Both the position numbers and the translations under genes were made by a program. The notes beneath the pieces are model-generated. The model saw only the letters and a list, made by a program, of their open reading frames with translations. It had not been told where the DNA came from and made no database searches. This document shows, piece by piece, positions 34,935-44,111 of a stretch of DNA of 64,000 nt. The first letter of the stretch is position 1. The number at the start of each line of letters is the position of its first letter. Source of the DNA: Rhizobium sp. 16-449-1b (lineage in GTDB: Bacteria > Pseudomonadota > Alphaproteobacteria > Rhizobiales > Rhizobiaceae). The DNA lies in contig NZ_JAGHMH010000010.1 of the NCBI RefSeq assembly GCF_017741935.1, positions 124,001-188,000 of the forward strand. The letters run 5' to 3'.

Positions 34935-36026
34935 TCATATAGCCCCCATGGAGCGGTGACAATTGTAGTAGTCGTACTTTCCCATGTGCCGCAGCGGATC
35001 CTTCATTGTTTTCCCTGAAGCTTCCGCTAGGATCGGTGCCCATGGCTTCAAAAACGCCTCGCAGATCAACGGACCGATAACTGTTCCAATCTGTGAATCA
35101 ATGCCCGACATATCAAAGCCCGCTGTCTCTATTACCTCGTAGCTTATCTCGCCCTCTTTGAATCGGGTGTTGAAGAAGGTCTCAACATCCAACATTTGAG
35201 GCCTGCTGGCGTCAGTGGGGATAATTAAAACATAGTGACTACCCTTCTCCGGGCGGACAGTTTCAACAAAACTGTGGAAGAAGTCGGCACCATCCACTGT
35301 ATGAATTTCGAACCCAAACCTCTCCTGTAGGACGCACAGCCCAAACGCATGAGGAACGATCCCGGCGCATCCCGAGGCGATGAAATAGATTGGTTGAGCC
35401 TCTGCAAATCTTGCAGCAAACGCTGTTCCAGGCTCGACGCCTTTTTCTGCGGCCTTAAACAAGGCAACTGGAAGTGCCTGCAGAGATGAAATAAGAACCG
35501 GAAGTAGTGCCCAGTTCTCTCTTTCCTTCAGAATGCCACCAATAAAAGACAGTATGAGCATATGGATAGCTTGGAAAGTTTGAGTTGTTTTCCCCGTGAA
35601 GAATGCCTGATGACCGAAGGAGGCGAGTTTTGAGCTTGCAGATGTCGTGAAGACAACTGACTTGCAAGCCTTGTTCTTCAAGAACCCCGCTGCGTCGACA
35701 GTTTCCGGTGTCATCCCTGACTTCGAAGACAACACGACAAGCGTCGCCGGATCATCCACCGCGTGCGCGTTGACCTGCAGAAGATTCACAAAGGTTGCAG
35801 ACGCGTACACCTCATATCTGAGGTTCCGGCTGACCTCTTCAATATAATGTTTCAGACTCTTCGCGATTGCTAGACCGGCCCCGGCAGAGACGAATAGCAC
35901 GCGCTCGATTCCCGCTGACGTGGCGCGTCCAGATTCAGCGACCGCTTCGAGCTGTCGGATCGTCGTGCTCAGCTGTCCAGTCATTGCAGACGCGCTTGTG
36001 GACGACGGCTCATACAGCAAATCCAT
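34935..36026 (-). CDS. mas2': Mas2'-type opine conjugase (SIS-domain protein)
   Basis: 363 residues with two SIS (sugar isomerase) domains. The first has VLFVSAGAGLAIAKSLKHYIEE and LVVLSSKSGMTPETVDA (the SxSGxTxE phosphosugar-binding motif). The second contains IYFIASGCAGIVPHAFGLCVLQE. The overall form is like FrlB fructoselysine-6-phosphate deglycases. Mas2' makes the deoxyfructosyl-glutamine precursor of mannopine, an Amadori compound, which fits an SIS fold. It lies divergent to mas1' with a 581-base shared promoter region, exactly as in agropine and mannopine T-DNAs. A minus-strand TATAAA lies at 36118-36123. Confidence 0.8.
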   Translation of the reverse strand: MDLLYEPSSTSASAMTGQLSTTIRQLEAVAESGRATSAGIERVLFVSAGAGLAIAKSLKHYIEEVSRNLRYEVYASATFVNLLQVNAHAVDDPATLVVLSSKSGMTPETVDAAGFLKNKACKSVVFTTSASSKLASFGHQAFFTGKTTQTFQAIHMLILSFIGGILKERENWALLPVLISSLQALPVALFKAAEKGVEPGTAFAARFAEAQPIYFIASGCAGIVPHAFGLCVLQERFGFEIHTVDGADFFHSFVETVRPEKGSHYVLIIPTDASRPQMLDVETFFNTRFKEGEISYEVIETAGFDMSGIDSQIGTVIGPLICEAFLKPWAPILAEASGKTMKDPLRHMGKYDYYNCHRSMGAI

Positions 36027-36607
36027 TGTCTGAGATCAAGTCGCTGTTCTAGTCTAAGGTGAGTGGAACTGGTGTTTCTCTGATTTTTGAAGCGGGATGT
36101 GTCCAAGCGGAGTGCAATTTATACCAATCAACGAGGTGGCTCACGCGTCATTTGTTGCGGTAGGTGTACCCACCTTGCTGAGCTGTCGTTTCCGTGTTGG
36201 GCCGGCCTCGAATATATAAACCGTAATTGAACGTCAGCGCTTACGCATTCCAACGTGGCAGGGAATAAGAACAGGATAGAGTTGGTGCAGGTTTGCTGGA
36301 CGAATCACAAATCCCTGAACGCGGTTGGTGGACCATCTCTTTTGGGGTGCTGACGGCATAGGGGCCCAGTTTAGGTGTAAATGGCTTTTGAAGGTGGCCA
36401 GATATTACGAGTTCCCTATTCCAGCGATTAAAAGATAACGTAGGGACCATGCCAGTTGGCCAACTGACTATAAGGCTTGCATAGAAGGCTTGCATAGATC
36501 CACGCGCTTGAGGAGGTTCGTATCTCTCACGCGCTGACCGATATTAAAAGCACCCTAGTCAGGCCATCTCTATATCGAAATAAGACTTTCAGATATCGCA
36601 TCCTAGA
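36027..36607. promoter_or_regulatory. Bidirectional mas1'/mas2' promoter
   Basis: 581 bases between the divergent mas starts. On the minus strand TATAAA at 36118-36123 is 92 bases before the mas2' ATG. On the plus strand TATAT at 36571-36575 is about 35 bases before the mas1' ATG. The mas dual promoter of octopine-type Ti plasmids has the same layout. No gene lies within. Confidence 0.7.
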
Positions 36608-37900
36608 ATGCCGATCTCTCTCGAGTACCTCGGCCCTGCCCAAGCACCAGCCAGTGTCGGCGACTTTTATTTCCTTCGCCACGGCAAAACCGATTTGAAT
36701 GAGAAAGAAGTATTCGTGCAAGGCGAGAAACATTGGGGTGTACAGGGCGCCGGCACGAACATCGGTCTAAATGAAACCGGCAAACGGCAGGCGGTCCTCG
36801 CCGGCAACGTTCTGCGCAAACTGCCCATTGGCAGTGTCGTCTGTTCGCCGCTTCTACGCGCAATCCAGACCGCTGTAATCGCTAACATCGGATGCCTCTG
36901 CTTTGAAATTGATGATGACCTCAAAGAGCGTGACTTTGGCAAGCATGAGGGCGGCTATGGGCCACTGAAGATGTTTGAGGAAAATTATCCAGATACTGAG
37001 AACACGGAGTTGTTCTCTATGCGTGTGGCAAAGGCCCTTGCCCATGCCGATACTGAAAACACACTCTTTGTTTCCCATGGAGGCGTGCTCAGGGTTGTCG
37101 CTGCACTTCTTGGCGTAGAACTTACCAAGGAACATACGGACAACGGACGTGTTCTTCATTTCAGACGCGGGTGTCCACAGTGGACTGTAGAAATTCACCA
37201 AAGCCCGGTGATCTTGATTAGCGGTCCAAGCCGCGGCATCGGCAAAGCGATCGCGGAAAACCTGATTGTGCACGGGTACCGCATGAGCCTCGGCGCCCGG
37301 AGAGTGAAAGACCTCGAATCCGCTTTCGGACCACAGAGCGAATGGCTGCACTATGCCCGTTTCGATGCTGAGGATAACGATACAATGGCGGCATGGGTGA
37401 CCGCGGCCGTCGAGAAATTCGGAAGGATCGACGGTCTCATTAACAATGCTGGTTGTGGAGAACCCGTAAATCTTGAGAAAGATATTGATTATAAGCAGTT
37501 CCATCGGCAGTGGCACATCAACTGCGTGGCTCCGCTGCGAATGACAGAGCTCTGCCTACCATATCTCTGTGAAACCGGATCTGGCCGCGTAGTTAACATC
37601 AACTCCATGTCAGGGCAGCGGGTACTGAATCCTTTTGTCGGTTACAACATGACGAAGCATGCATTGGGAGGCCTCACCAAGACCACTCAGCACGTTGGTT
37701 GGGACCGCGGAGTGCGAGCGATAGACATCTGCCCGGGCTTTGTTGCCACCGAAATGAGTGCCTGGACTGACCTTATTTCGAGTAATGACATGATCCAGCC
37801 CAATGATATAGCCAACCTAGTTCGTGAAGCAATTGAGCGCCCAAATCGTGCGTACGTGCCGAGAAGTGAGGTCATGTGCATGAAGGAATCGATCCACTAG
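36608..37900 (+). CDS. mas1': Mas1'-type opine reductase: histidine-phosphatase domain fused to SDR
   Basis: 430 residues, the size of Mas1'. Residues 18-195 form a phosphoglycerate-mutase-like histidine phosphatase: [12 protein letters not shown] (RHG at 24-26), [11 protein letters not shown] and [12 protein letters not shown]. Residues 200-430 form a short-chain dehydrogenase: GPSRGIG at 206-212, NNAG at 279-282, Ser333 and YNMTK (Tyr346, Lys350). Mas1' reduces deoxyfructosyl-glutamine to mannopine. The SDR half is strikingly similar to the bacterial gene at 55266-55976. AATAAA follows at 37965-37970. Confidence 0.88.
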   Translation: MPISLEYLGPAQAPASVGDFYFLRHGKTDLNEKEVFVQGEKHWGVQGAGTNIGLNETGKRQAVLAGNVLRKLPIGSVVCSPLLRAIQTAVIANIGCLCFEIDDDLKERDFGKHEGGYGPLKMFEENYPDTENTELFSMRVAKALAHADTENTLFVSHGGVLRVVAALLGVELTKEHTDNGRVLHFRRGCPQWTVEIHQSPVILISGPSRGIGKAIAENLIVHGYRMSLGARRVKDLESAFGPQSEWLHYARFDAEDNDTMAAWVTAAVEKFGRIDGLINNAGCGEPVNLEKDIDYKQFHRQWHINCVAPLRMTELCLPYLCETGSGRVVNINSMSGQRVLNPFVGYNMTKHALGGLTKTTQHVGWDRGVRAIDICPGFVATEMSAWTDLISSNDMIQPNDIANLVREAIERPNRAYVPRSEVMCMKESIH

Positions 37901-38458
37901 TATGGCATGAAGATAATGTTTGCGTGTATTTTACTTATGTATTGTGCCGTGGCAGATGCTTTGTAATAAAAGTTTGTTAAATATCATTTCTTTTTGAGTA
38001 AATATTTCTCATTCGCCGATTATGCGTAGTGTTAAATTGAGGGGTCTTTTTAATTAGATGATTTAGCTTAGAGATAGGACACTCTGATGAATTCAGATTC
38101 ATCGATCCGTCTCTTCGATGGAGCGCTGGTCCTCTAATCTTTCAGACAAAAAAATTCGGCAGTGATATCGCCGCGTATCATTAGGAATCGCTCACGCACA
38201 GCTGTCCTGTTGCGGCCTCTGCATACTTCCGGGACGGCACTTTGGATTGTCCCCGCACGTCGCTGTCATCTGACCTGCCTGAAGTGCTCAGCGAAGTGGG
38301 CAGGATCTTCAGCTGTCGGATATCGGGGGGCTCGTTTGATGAGTCGGAAATAGCCCTCGGTATCCAACAACTCCTTACGCCGAATTTACGGGCGTCTCTT
38401 ACTTTATATGTCAGAGGCGCCACTTGCGCTCAAAGCAGGACATTTCTTATATTAGTGC
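37901..38458 (+). other. mas1' 3' region up to the right border
   Basis: 558 bases. AATAAA at 37965-37970 is the mas1' polyA signal. A + strand open frame of about 107 codons (38185-38490, first ATG codon-equivalent at 38242) runs through the right border and has no recognised family; it may be a relic. No ags (agropine cyclase) sequence is seen. Confidence 0.5.
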
Positions 38459-38483
38459 TGACAGGATATATTCCGTTGTCGGC
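38459..38483 (+). repeat. Right T-DNA border repeat
   Basis: Begins TGACAGGATATAT, an exact match to the first 13 bases of the border consensus (TGRCAGGATATAT), followed by TCCGTT and GTCGGC. The last part departs from the consensus GTMAAC at three positions. It reads in the same direction as the left repeat and lies after mas1', the expected right end. Confidence 0.85.
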
Positions 38484-38590
38484 TAAATAAATTCGTTTGT
38501 ACGTGCCTGCCTTTGGATGTGCAATGTCTATTTTCGCCCTGAACACAAAGCGAGAAAATTAGTTCATTAGTTCACACGTTCGTTCGTAAG
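38484..38590 (+). promoter_or_regulatory. Candidate transfer-enhancer (overdrive/TSS-like) region outside the right border
   Basis: Just outside the right border are short tandem units: ATTAGTTC twice at 38558-38573, then CGTTCGTTCG at 38578-38587, and ATTCGTTTGT at 38490-38499. Ti plasmids carry an overdrive and some Ri plasmids a repeat-based transfer stimulator in this place. The match is by position and repeat style, not by a known exact sequence. Confidence 0.35.
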
Positions 38591-38689
38591 CCCACGGTGA
38601 AGGCCGTCTTGCGATGATGAGCTGCTGACTGCCAATCCTAATGGTAACACTAGGAGTAGTCATATGACGATGCATCCAATTCTCGTCGC

Positions 38690-38972
38690 CACGCGTTCCG
38701 CAGCGATCTCGTCTTCGGTGGCGTCGGCTTCAAGCTCTTCGAGCTGCAATTCCATTTGCTCGATCAGCCGGGCGCGGCGCTCCGCGCTCAGGCCGTACTG
38801 CTCGCGAAGCATCTTGGCGATCTCGAGCTTGAGATGCCGGATCATCGCTAAGACGTCGTCAGGACCGCGCGCACCTGTGCGAGGTCGGCCTCGGCAGAGG
38901 CGGCACGCGCTTCCGATGTCGCAAGAGCGGCGCGGTCTGGCTATCTCCGAAGCAGCATCATCCATGGCCTAA
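38690..38972 (-). pseudogene. IS66-family tnpC, N-terminal fragment
   Basis: Minus strand. The frame contains MIRHLKLEIAKMLREQYGLS and EQMELQLEELEADATEDEIAAE, the coiled-coil N-terminal region of IS66 TnpC transposases. It breaks off at about 38690, so most of TnpC including the catalytic core is gone. It directly follows tnpB of the same element. Confidence 0.75.
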
Positions 38973-39340
38973 AGCTACCATGGCGCATGCCGAAAGCCCA
39001 ACAAAAACAGAGGAATGCAGGCGATCAGTCTGCCTTCGAAGGTCGTTGCGTCCAGCGCGGGTTGCGCTAGTCGATTCAGCCGAGCTGCGCCGCCGACACC
39101 GGCAAGGCGGAGCCATTCTGGTGACTGGCCAGACGAACTTCCCAGCTTCCAGCCGCTTCAGGTAAAGCGCCATGCCGACGCCGTCATGCCAGAGGACTTT
39201 GATCAGGTCACCCTTGCGCCCCCGGAAGCAGAAGACCTCACCGCCATGAGGATCGCGGCCAGACCTTGCTGAACCTTCAGCGCCAGGCTGTTCATGCCGC
39301 AACGCATGTCCGTCACCCCGCCCGCGATCCACAAACGCGA
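38958..39340 (-). pseudogene. IS66-family tnpB, frameshifted
   Basis: Minus strand. The core GGEVFCFRGRKGDLIKVLWHDG and ALYLKRLEAGKFVWPVTR are hallmarks of IS66 TnpB. Both the N-terminal part (before GRDPHGGEV) and the part after VTR are out of frame, so the gene is broken by at least two frameshifts. Confidence 0.8.
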
Positions 39341-39688
39341 TCATGACCCATTCACAACGGGCAACAGGCGGGCAAGAATGGTCGGATCAAGCGAGGCTGG
39401 GATCGTCAACCGTCGGCCATTCGGCAGGCCGATCTCGATCGTCTTGTCGTTTTCAAATCGCGGCGATGAGGCTACCTCGCAAGATGCCGCCGCCGGTGGC
39501 GAAACCGCAAGCGGCACGAAGCCCGTTATAGCGGAACTGCCCAGAAGACCACTACGGTATTCCCGACGCCAACGGGTCAACAATGACCGTGACAATCCAT
39601 ATCGCCGCGCCGCCACCGAACCCTGCCGAAAGCCTTGTAGACTTTCCCCGACGATCCGAACCTTCTCTTCGTCCGACCAATCGACCAA
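39341..39688 (-). CDS. IS66-family accessory protein TnpA
   Basis: 115 residues with an intact frame. The N-terminal helix-turn-helix reads VRIVGESLQGFRQGSVAARRYGLSRSLLTRWRREYRSG, typical for IS66 TnpA/OrfA; the C-terminal part has LPNGRRLTIPASLDPTILARLL. It belongs to the same element as the broken tnpB and tnpC, so the insertion sequence cannot move by itself. Confidence 0.75.
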   Translation of the reverse strand: MVDWSDEEKVRIVGESLQGFRQGSVAARRYGLSRSLLTRWRREYRSGLLGSSAITGFVPLAVSPPAAASCEVASSPRFENDKTIEIGLPNGRRLTIPASLDPTILARLLPVVNGS

Positions 39689-39951
39689 TCCCGTCGGCGA
39701 CCAGGATCGTCGACGGGCAAAACCTCAATGGGGGAAATGATTGTAGCACATGACATAAGGCATGGATTTAAAGCCAATCAGCAAGTCAGGACAGACGGCC
39801 TTCGCCGGACGGATACGACCATAAAACGCATGCCAGCGGTGATGGAACTCGACTTCTTCCCCGAGGTGGGCAGAATGTCCGGTAGATGGCTCTCGGAATA
39901 AAGGCATGGCCATTCGCCGGTTCCTAGCGCGGAGATGAGTGCGCCGCCTTC
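39689..39951. other. Junction between IS66 fragments
   Basis: About 260 bases between the tnpA start of one IS66 fragment and the tnpC end of another. A minus-strand frame contains VEFHHRWHAFYGR, which resembles small transposon-associated proteins, but it is too short to call. Confidence 0.35.
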
Positions 39952-40113
39952 ATGTATTCCCTGACCGTCACCATCAAGATGAACGATATCGATCCGCAGG
40001 CCTGGCTGGCCAGCGCGCTCGCTCGCATGCCCGGCATTCCCGTCTCACCGCTGCCGGAACTCCTGCCCTGGAACTGGTCCGCCACAGGCTACGCTCGGCA
40101 GGTTGCAGCCTGA
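39952..40113 (+). pseudogene. IS66-family tnpC, C-terminal fragment
   Basis: Plus strand, 53 codons: MYSLTVTIKMNDIDPQAWL and then LPELLPWNW are the conserved C-terminus of IS66 TnpC. It is in opposite orientation to the N-terminal fragment at 38690-38972, so the two come from different copies or from an inversion. The stop codon overlaps the start of the next gene (TGATG). Confidence 0.75.
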
Positions 40114-40412
40114 TGGCGCGCCCGACGCATGTCTACACGATCGACTACGTCGCCAGGCTGATCGGCGAGAACCTCGAACTTCTCCAGGAAATCGCCAGCA
40201 ACTCGGACAACATCGACTACGGCGAGATGATCCATGCCTACGATGGAACCGAAGAGGGCATCACCACCTTCACCGAACGAGGCGTCGAGAGCCTGAAGGA
40301 GTTTCTCGCCGATATCCGCGCCTTGGATGGCGGTGTCCGGCAATTCCTCGTCGACGAGCAATGCGATCCAGAAAAGATCGAACGCATCATGGCGGACGAA
40401 GCGAAATCATAA
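40113..40412 (+). CDS. Small hypothetical protein linked to an IS66 end
   Basis: 99 residues, starting at the ATG that overlaps the stop of the TnpC fragment (TGATG), so it is translationally coupled to it. Acidic; no membrane segment. Key phrases are DYVARLIGENLELLQEIASN, GEMIHAYDGTEEGITTFTERG and FLVDEQCDPEKIERIMADE. I do not recognise the family; the coupling suggests a passenger gene of the IS66-type element. A fragment of the same gene lies at 20070-20136, beyond the other T-DNA border. Confidence 0.65.
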   Translation: MARPTHVYTIDYVARLIGENLELLQEIASNSDNIDYGEMIHAYDGTEEGITTFTERGVESLKEFLADIRALDGGVRQFLVDEQCDPEKIERIMADEAKS

Positions 40413-40430
40413 GCCCCGCGGCTTTCCCCT

Positions 40431-41978
40431 GCTTCCGATTACCCACATTGTCGGCGAGTTGCGATGGAGATGCCGAAGGCGATGTCATTGAGGCGTGCCA
40501 GGCCTCGCCATACGACCATGTTTCCGGGAGGAGGATCGTGCTTACGAGCGAGATAGCCACCGAGCATGGCGATCTGGAGCAAATAGGAGGCAAGGGTCCT
40601 GCGCAGGATGCGCGGCGTGGGGCGCGCTGCATCGATGCTGTCGAGTGTCACGATTTCAGCCGGGGTAAAGAATTGTCTCCGGTTCCGCCTCGGGCTTTTC
40701 CCGTGCAGACATGGTGAGGAAAAATATCCGCCAGCTGACCACCGCAATGAGGGCAAGGAACTTCGCCAATCGATCTGCGGTCTCGAGCCTTGCCTTTTCG
40801 GCGCCGCAGCCGGATTTCATCACCTTGTGAAAGACCTCGACTTTCCAGCGCAAGGCGTACCATTCAAGTTTCTCGATGGCGGCGGTGATATCGCCGACCG
40901 GCAGATTGGTCACCAGCTTCCAGTCGATCGGCGCACGGTCCTCCGGCGGGTTGATCTCAAGAGCATGGATGTAGGTGAGAAGCTGGGGCGTAGCGCTTCC
41001 GCTTACCTTTGGGTGGCAGGGTTTCGATAGTGGCAAATTTCACATGTAGGTTCGCGATTTCGTTCTGGCCGATCTTGACACAATGGCATCCGACCCAAGG
41101 TGCAGCCGAGAGCTGGGCGAAGACCCGATGCGCTCCCTGTTTCGGCTCAGGGCCCGTCGGCTCGGTCGCCAACCGGTTGGTCTGCACCCGCACCAGAAAG
41201 CGTGTGCTGAGATCCTGCGCGAGGCAGAACAGTTCGTAGATATCGCTCTCGCGGTCGGCCACATGCACACAGCGTTCCGGTGCGTCGATGAGCGCCATGG
41301 ACTGGCGCAGATTCTCAAGCCAACGATAGCTTTCCTTCGTCTCGATCGGAACGCGCGTGAGATTGACATGGCGCTTGAGCGTCCAGGTTCCCTTGTACTT
41401 CGTACGTGTTCAGAATTTCGCTGCCGTCAACCCAAGTGGCGTGCCTTCCAGTGTCAACGCCAGGCTCGAATGCATCAACATGCCACATAACGTTACCGGG
41501 TAGGACCGCCCCGCTTTATAAGCTCCGGCGTTAATGGTCTTGGTGAAGCCGATCTTGCCCAGCCTCGTACGGCTGTAAGTGAACTCAGTGGTGTCCTGCA
41601 CGACAACGATCGGACCTTCACTGTCTGCGCAGCGCCTAGCGGTCGTAGCGAAATGGCCAGCCAGCACGCCGTGCTTTGTGACGCGAGGATTGTCAAAGAA
41701 CCGGTAGGCCGCTTTCGTCGCGGCCCAGTCACCACATGCCGCCGGGATGGGGTGTGACCAGTCGCTGACATTATCTGGTCAAGCAGCCGGTGCATCCGGC
41801 GCGCCAGGCGTTTGTCTGGCAGACCCGATGATATGATCTCATCGCCAAGCCAGCCCACTCCACCAGCTTCCGTATCCTCGCTCATCTACGACGCCTCCGT
41901 GATTCGGCGTCACAGACAGAATCACAGACGATTCATCGGAGGCAACCTCGTCTGCAGCAGATGTGGGTAATCGGAAGC
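40431..41978 (-). mobile_element. IS4-family insertion sequence, complete but inactive
   Basis: 1548 bases bounded by a perfect 18-base inverted repeat: GCTTCCGATTACCCACAT at 40431-40448 and its reverse complement at 41961-41978. It contains one broken transposase gene on the minus strand. The flanks (CTTTCCCCT on the left, TTCCCCGGA on the right) share only a partial match, so no clear target duplication is left. Confidence 0.85.
40440..41885 (-). pseudogene. IS4-family (IS50-like group) transposase with several frameshifts
   Basis: Pieces in different frames can be joined in order: ISSGLPDKRLARRMHRLLDQIM; then EGPIVVVQDTTEFTYS (first Asp) and GLGKI/RLGKIGFTKT; then HVADRESDIYELF (second Asp); then WYALRWKVEVFHKVMKSGC, which is the Y-(2)-R-(3)-E-(6)-K signature of IS4 transposases; and finally TPRILRRTLASYLLQIAMLGGYLARKHDPPPGNMVVWRGL. 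At least three or four frameshifts separate these pieces, so no active transposase is made. Confidence 0.85.
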
Positions 41979-42125
41979 TTCCCCGGATGGATACAGACAA
42001 CAGGTCTCTTAGCGGACAGGGTGTGGTTGGAATGAGCTCTATCGTCTCAGGCGTCGCCGGAATTTAAAAATAGATTTCATGTTCACGGTAGTGCTTTCTC
42101 GGCAAAGCAGACAAGTGTTTTGCTG

Positions 42126-42986
42126 TTAATCCTCCGATTGAGAAAGGAAATCCTCCAGGAACGGCGCGATCACCAAATCATCAACGAGAGCGGAATATTT
42201 TTCTCGATCTTCCTCCGCTAGTCCCTCATCAGTTATGATGCGCTTGATCTGCTCGATTGGGACGACGCTGTAGATCTTGCGGCTGCCAAACTTGCTACTA
42301 TCGATGATCAAGGTCGTTTCCATGGCAGCATTGACCATCGCTCGCTGAAGCTGCACTAAGTCCAATGAGGTATCGGTCGGTCCTGTCGTATCCACGGCAT
42401 GAGTGCAGAGGAAGAAATGGTCGCAATTCAGTTCGCGAACGAATTTGGTGCTTGTTTCTCCAAGGAGCACATAGGCACCGTGCCGGCAACTCCCGCCGGG
42501 CACCACGACTGAAATTGGATCCTTGTTAGCGAGAATTGCGGCGACTTGAACATCGTTGGTGATGACAGTCAGCGGGATGCCAAGCTCAGCTATCGCATGC
42601 GCCAGATGGTGTGAGGTCGACTTTGAATCGATCAGGACACTCTGCCCCGGCTGCAAGATGCTTGCCGCCGCTTTCGCAATCGCTCTTTTTTCCTCTACCG
42701 ACGTGTTCTTCGCTTCTTCAGTCCGCTGTTCATAAGTAGTGTTTTGCCGAGTTCGGACAGCTCCACCGTGCGTCCTCTTGAGCAAGCCCTCCGAAGCGAG
42801 CAGATCAAGATCCCGTCTGATGGTCGAAATTGACGCATTCAGGCGCCGAGCAAGATCCTGCGTCGAGGCGACGGAATTGGCAGAAAACCAATCCATGATC
42901 TTCGCTCGCCGTTCTGCAGGAAGAAAATCCTCGTCCTGGGCTATATCCTTGTCGTTCAAGCGCGCTCTCGCTTTTCTCAATGCCAT
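42126..42986 (-). CDS. DeoR-family transcriptional regulator
   Basis: 286 residues. After a 20-residue tail the DeoR winged helix follows: PAERRAKIMDWFSA, ASISTIRRDLDLLASEGLLKRTHGGAV. The C-terminal domain has the sugar-phosphate sensor phrases VLIDSKSTSHHLAHA and LTVITNDVQVAAIL. It is downstream of ridA on the same strand with a hairpin between them. As a neighbour of an opine-type ABC transporter it is the likely regulator of part of the right-hand opine region; the ligand is unknown. Confidence 0.8.
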   Translation of the reverse strand: MALRKARARLNDKDIAQDEDFLPAERRAKIMDWFSANSVASTQDLARRLNASISTIRRDLDLLASEGLLKRTHGGAVRTRQNTTYEQRTEEAKNTSVEEKRAIAKAAASILQPGQSVLIDSKSTSHHLAHAIAELGIPLTVITNDVQVAAILANKDPISVVVPGGSCRHGAYVLLGETSTKFVRELNCDHFFLCTHAVDTTGPTDTSLDLVQLQRAMVNAAMETTLIIDSSKFGSRKIYSVVPIEQIKRIITDEGLAEEDREKYSALVDDLVIAPFLEDFLSQSED

Positions 42987-43039
42987 GGTCGTTTACTACG
43001 CGAGAAATCGGATCGATAAAAGGTTTCTTTAAAGTGGGG

Positions 43040-43060
43040 AAGGCCGGACTAGCCGGCCTT
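43040..43060 (-). terminator. Hairpin between ridA and the deoR-type gene
   Basis: Perfect 8-base stem AAGGCCGG / CCGGCCTT with a 5-base loop, just after the ridA stop codon. The following minus-strand sequence has only short T runs, so termination would be partial. Confidence 0.5.
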
Positions 43061-43071
43061 CAGACTTAAAA

Positions 43072-43494
43072 TCAAAGGGTGATGGTGAGGTATTTCGCCT
43101 CGACAGCGCCCGCGCCTTTATAGGCGGTGACTTCAATTTCCACCTTGAAATCAGTATTCCCCAATGGGGAGCAGAGGACAGTGCGGGCTGGGTCGATTCC
43201 CCTAAAGCGCTCGCCGACATAGGCCATGACGGTCGGAGCGTCTTCGGGATTTGGAATGTAGACCGTGGACATAACGACGTCCGCGAGGCTGGCGCCAACT
43301 GATTTCAGCGCGCCCTCGATGTTGCTGAAGCACTGTTTAGCCTGCTCAACCGGATCTGTGGACATTTCGCGTGTCTTGTAGTTCCGGCCAGCGGTGTTGG
43401 ACACGTAGATCCAATTGTCCACCGCGACGATGCGCGAGTAGCTTTCCTTTTCCTCGTAGAGGCTTCCTGATTTGACTTTGATGACCTCGACCAT
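43072..43494 (-). CDS. RidA (YjgF/UK114) family enamine/imine deaminase
   Basis: 140 residues from the ATG at 43494 (MVEVIKVKSG), which is preceded by GAGGAAG; an upstream frame start at 43530 is not needed. RidA family features: VAVDNWIYVSNTAGRN, QAKQCFSNIEGALKSVGASLADVVMSTVYI, and the C-terminal Arg-containing motif DPARTVLCSPLGNTDFKVEIEVTAYKG. RidA proteins hydrolyse reactive imines and enamines. The neighbouring region encodes a FAD amine oxidase that would form imines from mannityl opines, so a clean-up role is plausible. Confidence 0.85.
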   Translation of the reverse strand: MVEVIKVKSGSLYEEKESYSRIVAVDNWIYVSNTAGRNYKTREMSTDPVEQAKQCFSNIEGALKSVGASLADVVMSTVYIPNPEDAPTVMAYVGERFRGIDPARTVLCSPLGNTDFKVEIEVTAYKGAGAVEAKYLTITL

Positions 43495-44111
43495 TTTCTT
43501 CCTCACTTGAATTGATGTGAAAAGGACCAACCCGCCAAAAGACGGTTAAAAGCCGATCGCTTCAGGGCTGCTCCAGCACCCGTTCGTGGCGTCGGTCCAG
43601 TGACCGCTAATGACCTACCGGCAATAGCTATCTTTCGCAAGCCAATATCATCAAAAAACGTCATATAAGAGCAAATATGATTAAAAACGCTCGTTTATGG
43701 CTTAGTCTACTTGACGTTTTATGAACTTATGACATTATGGCGCATTAATTTCGTGGGAGAAGTGGCAAAATACTCCACATTTTCTCACGCTTATCGGTCT
43801 GCCGCATTTGGCGCGGTTTGGCCGACGGCAAAATGAACAATGTGGGAGCGGCACGGATCAACGTTCGCCCCGGGGATCGAATGCATGTTGCGTGTCTGGT
43901 GAAGCGTGTGGGCTTTATCAAACGCCGTAAAGGAGGGCGCGTTGGGCGATAGAGCGAAAACGAGTTGTTGCATTGACATCGGGGCCAACTTGTTTTGGTC
44001 GCAGAATGCCGACGTGGTAGAGGCGATCCGGGACCGGAGCTGTCGCCCTGTAAAAAAGCGGCAGAAAACGTCCCTCAATCATCGCAGTCGTCCAGCCAGG
44101 GAAGTCCTGCA
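43495..44111 (+). promoter_or_regulatory. Divergent control region between ridA and the first opine-type transporter
   Basis: 617 bases. On the plus strand TTGACG at 43711-43716 and CATTAT at 43733-43738 form a good promoter. An inverted pair AAAACGTCA (43655-43663) and TGACGTTTT (43712-43720) flanks the AT-rich centre and is a candidate operator. The strings GTTTATGGCTTA (43693-43704) and ACTTGACG recur upstream of the second transporter at 56.1 kb. An in-frame extension of the permease gene to 43995 is not supported. Confidence 0.5.

Larger units (their letters stand above)
20253..38483 (+). mobile_element. Single T-DNA of an Ri plasmid
   Basis: 18.2 kb bounded by two direct border repeats. 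It holds acs, a HAD phosphatase-like gene, an ORF3n-position gene, orf8, rolA, rolB, rolC, orf13, orf13a, orf14, mas2' and mas1'. Gaps between genes are AT-rich and carry plant TATA and AATAAA signals instead of bacterial operon structure. Vir genes lie left of the left border, as in Ti and Ri plasmids. rolA-rolB-rolC order and orientation (+,-,+) is that of known Ri T-DNAs. mas genes next to the right border and acs next to the left border suggest mannopine-type content. Confidence 0.9.

Noticed and set aside
36608..37900. Possibility that the phosphatase-SDR fusion is a frameshift or assembly artefact
   Set aside because: A 430-residue protein with both halves is the known form of Mas1'; the frame is continuous with intact motifs on both sides.
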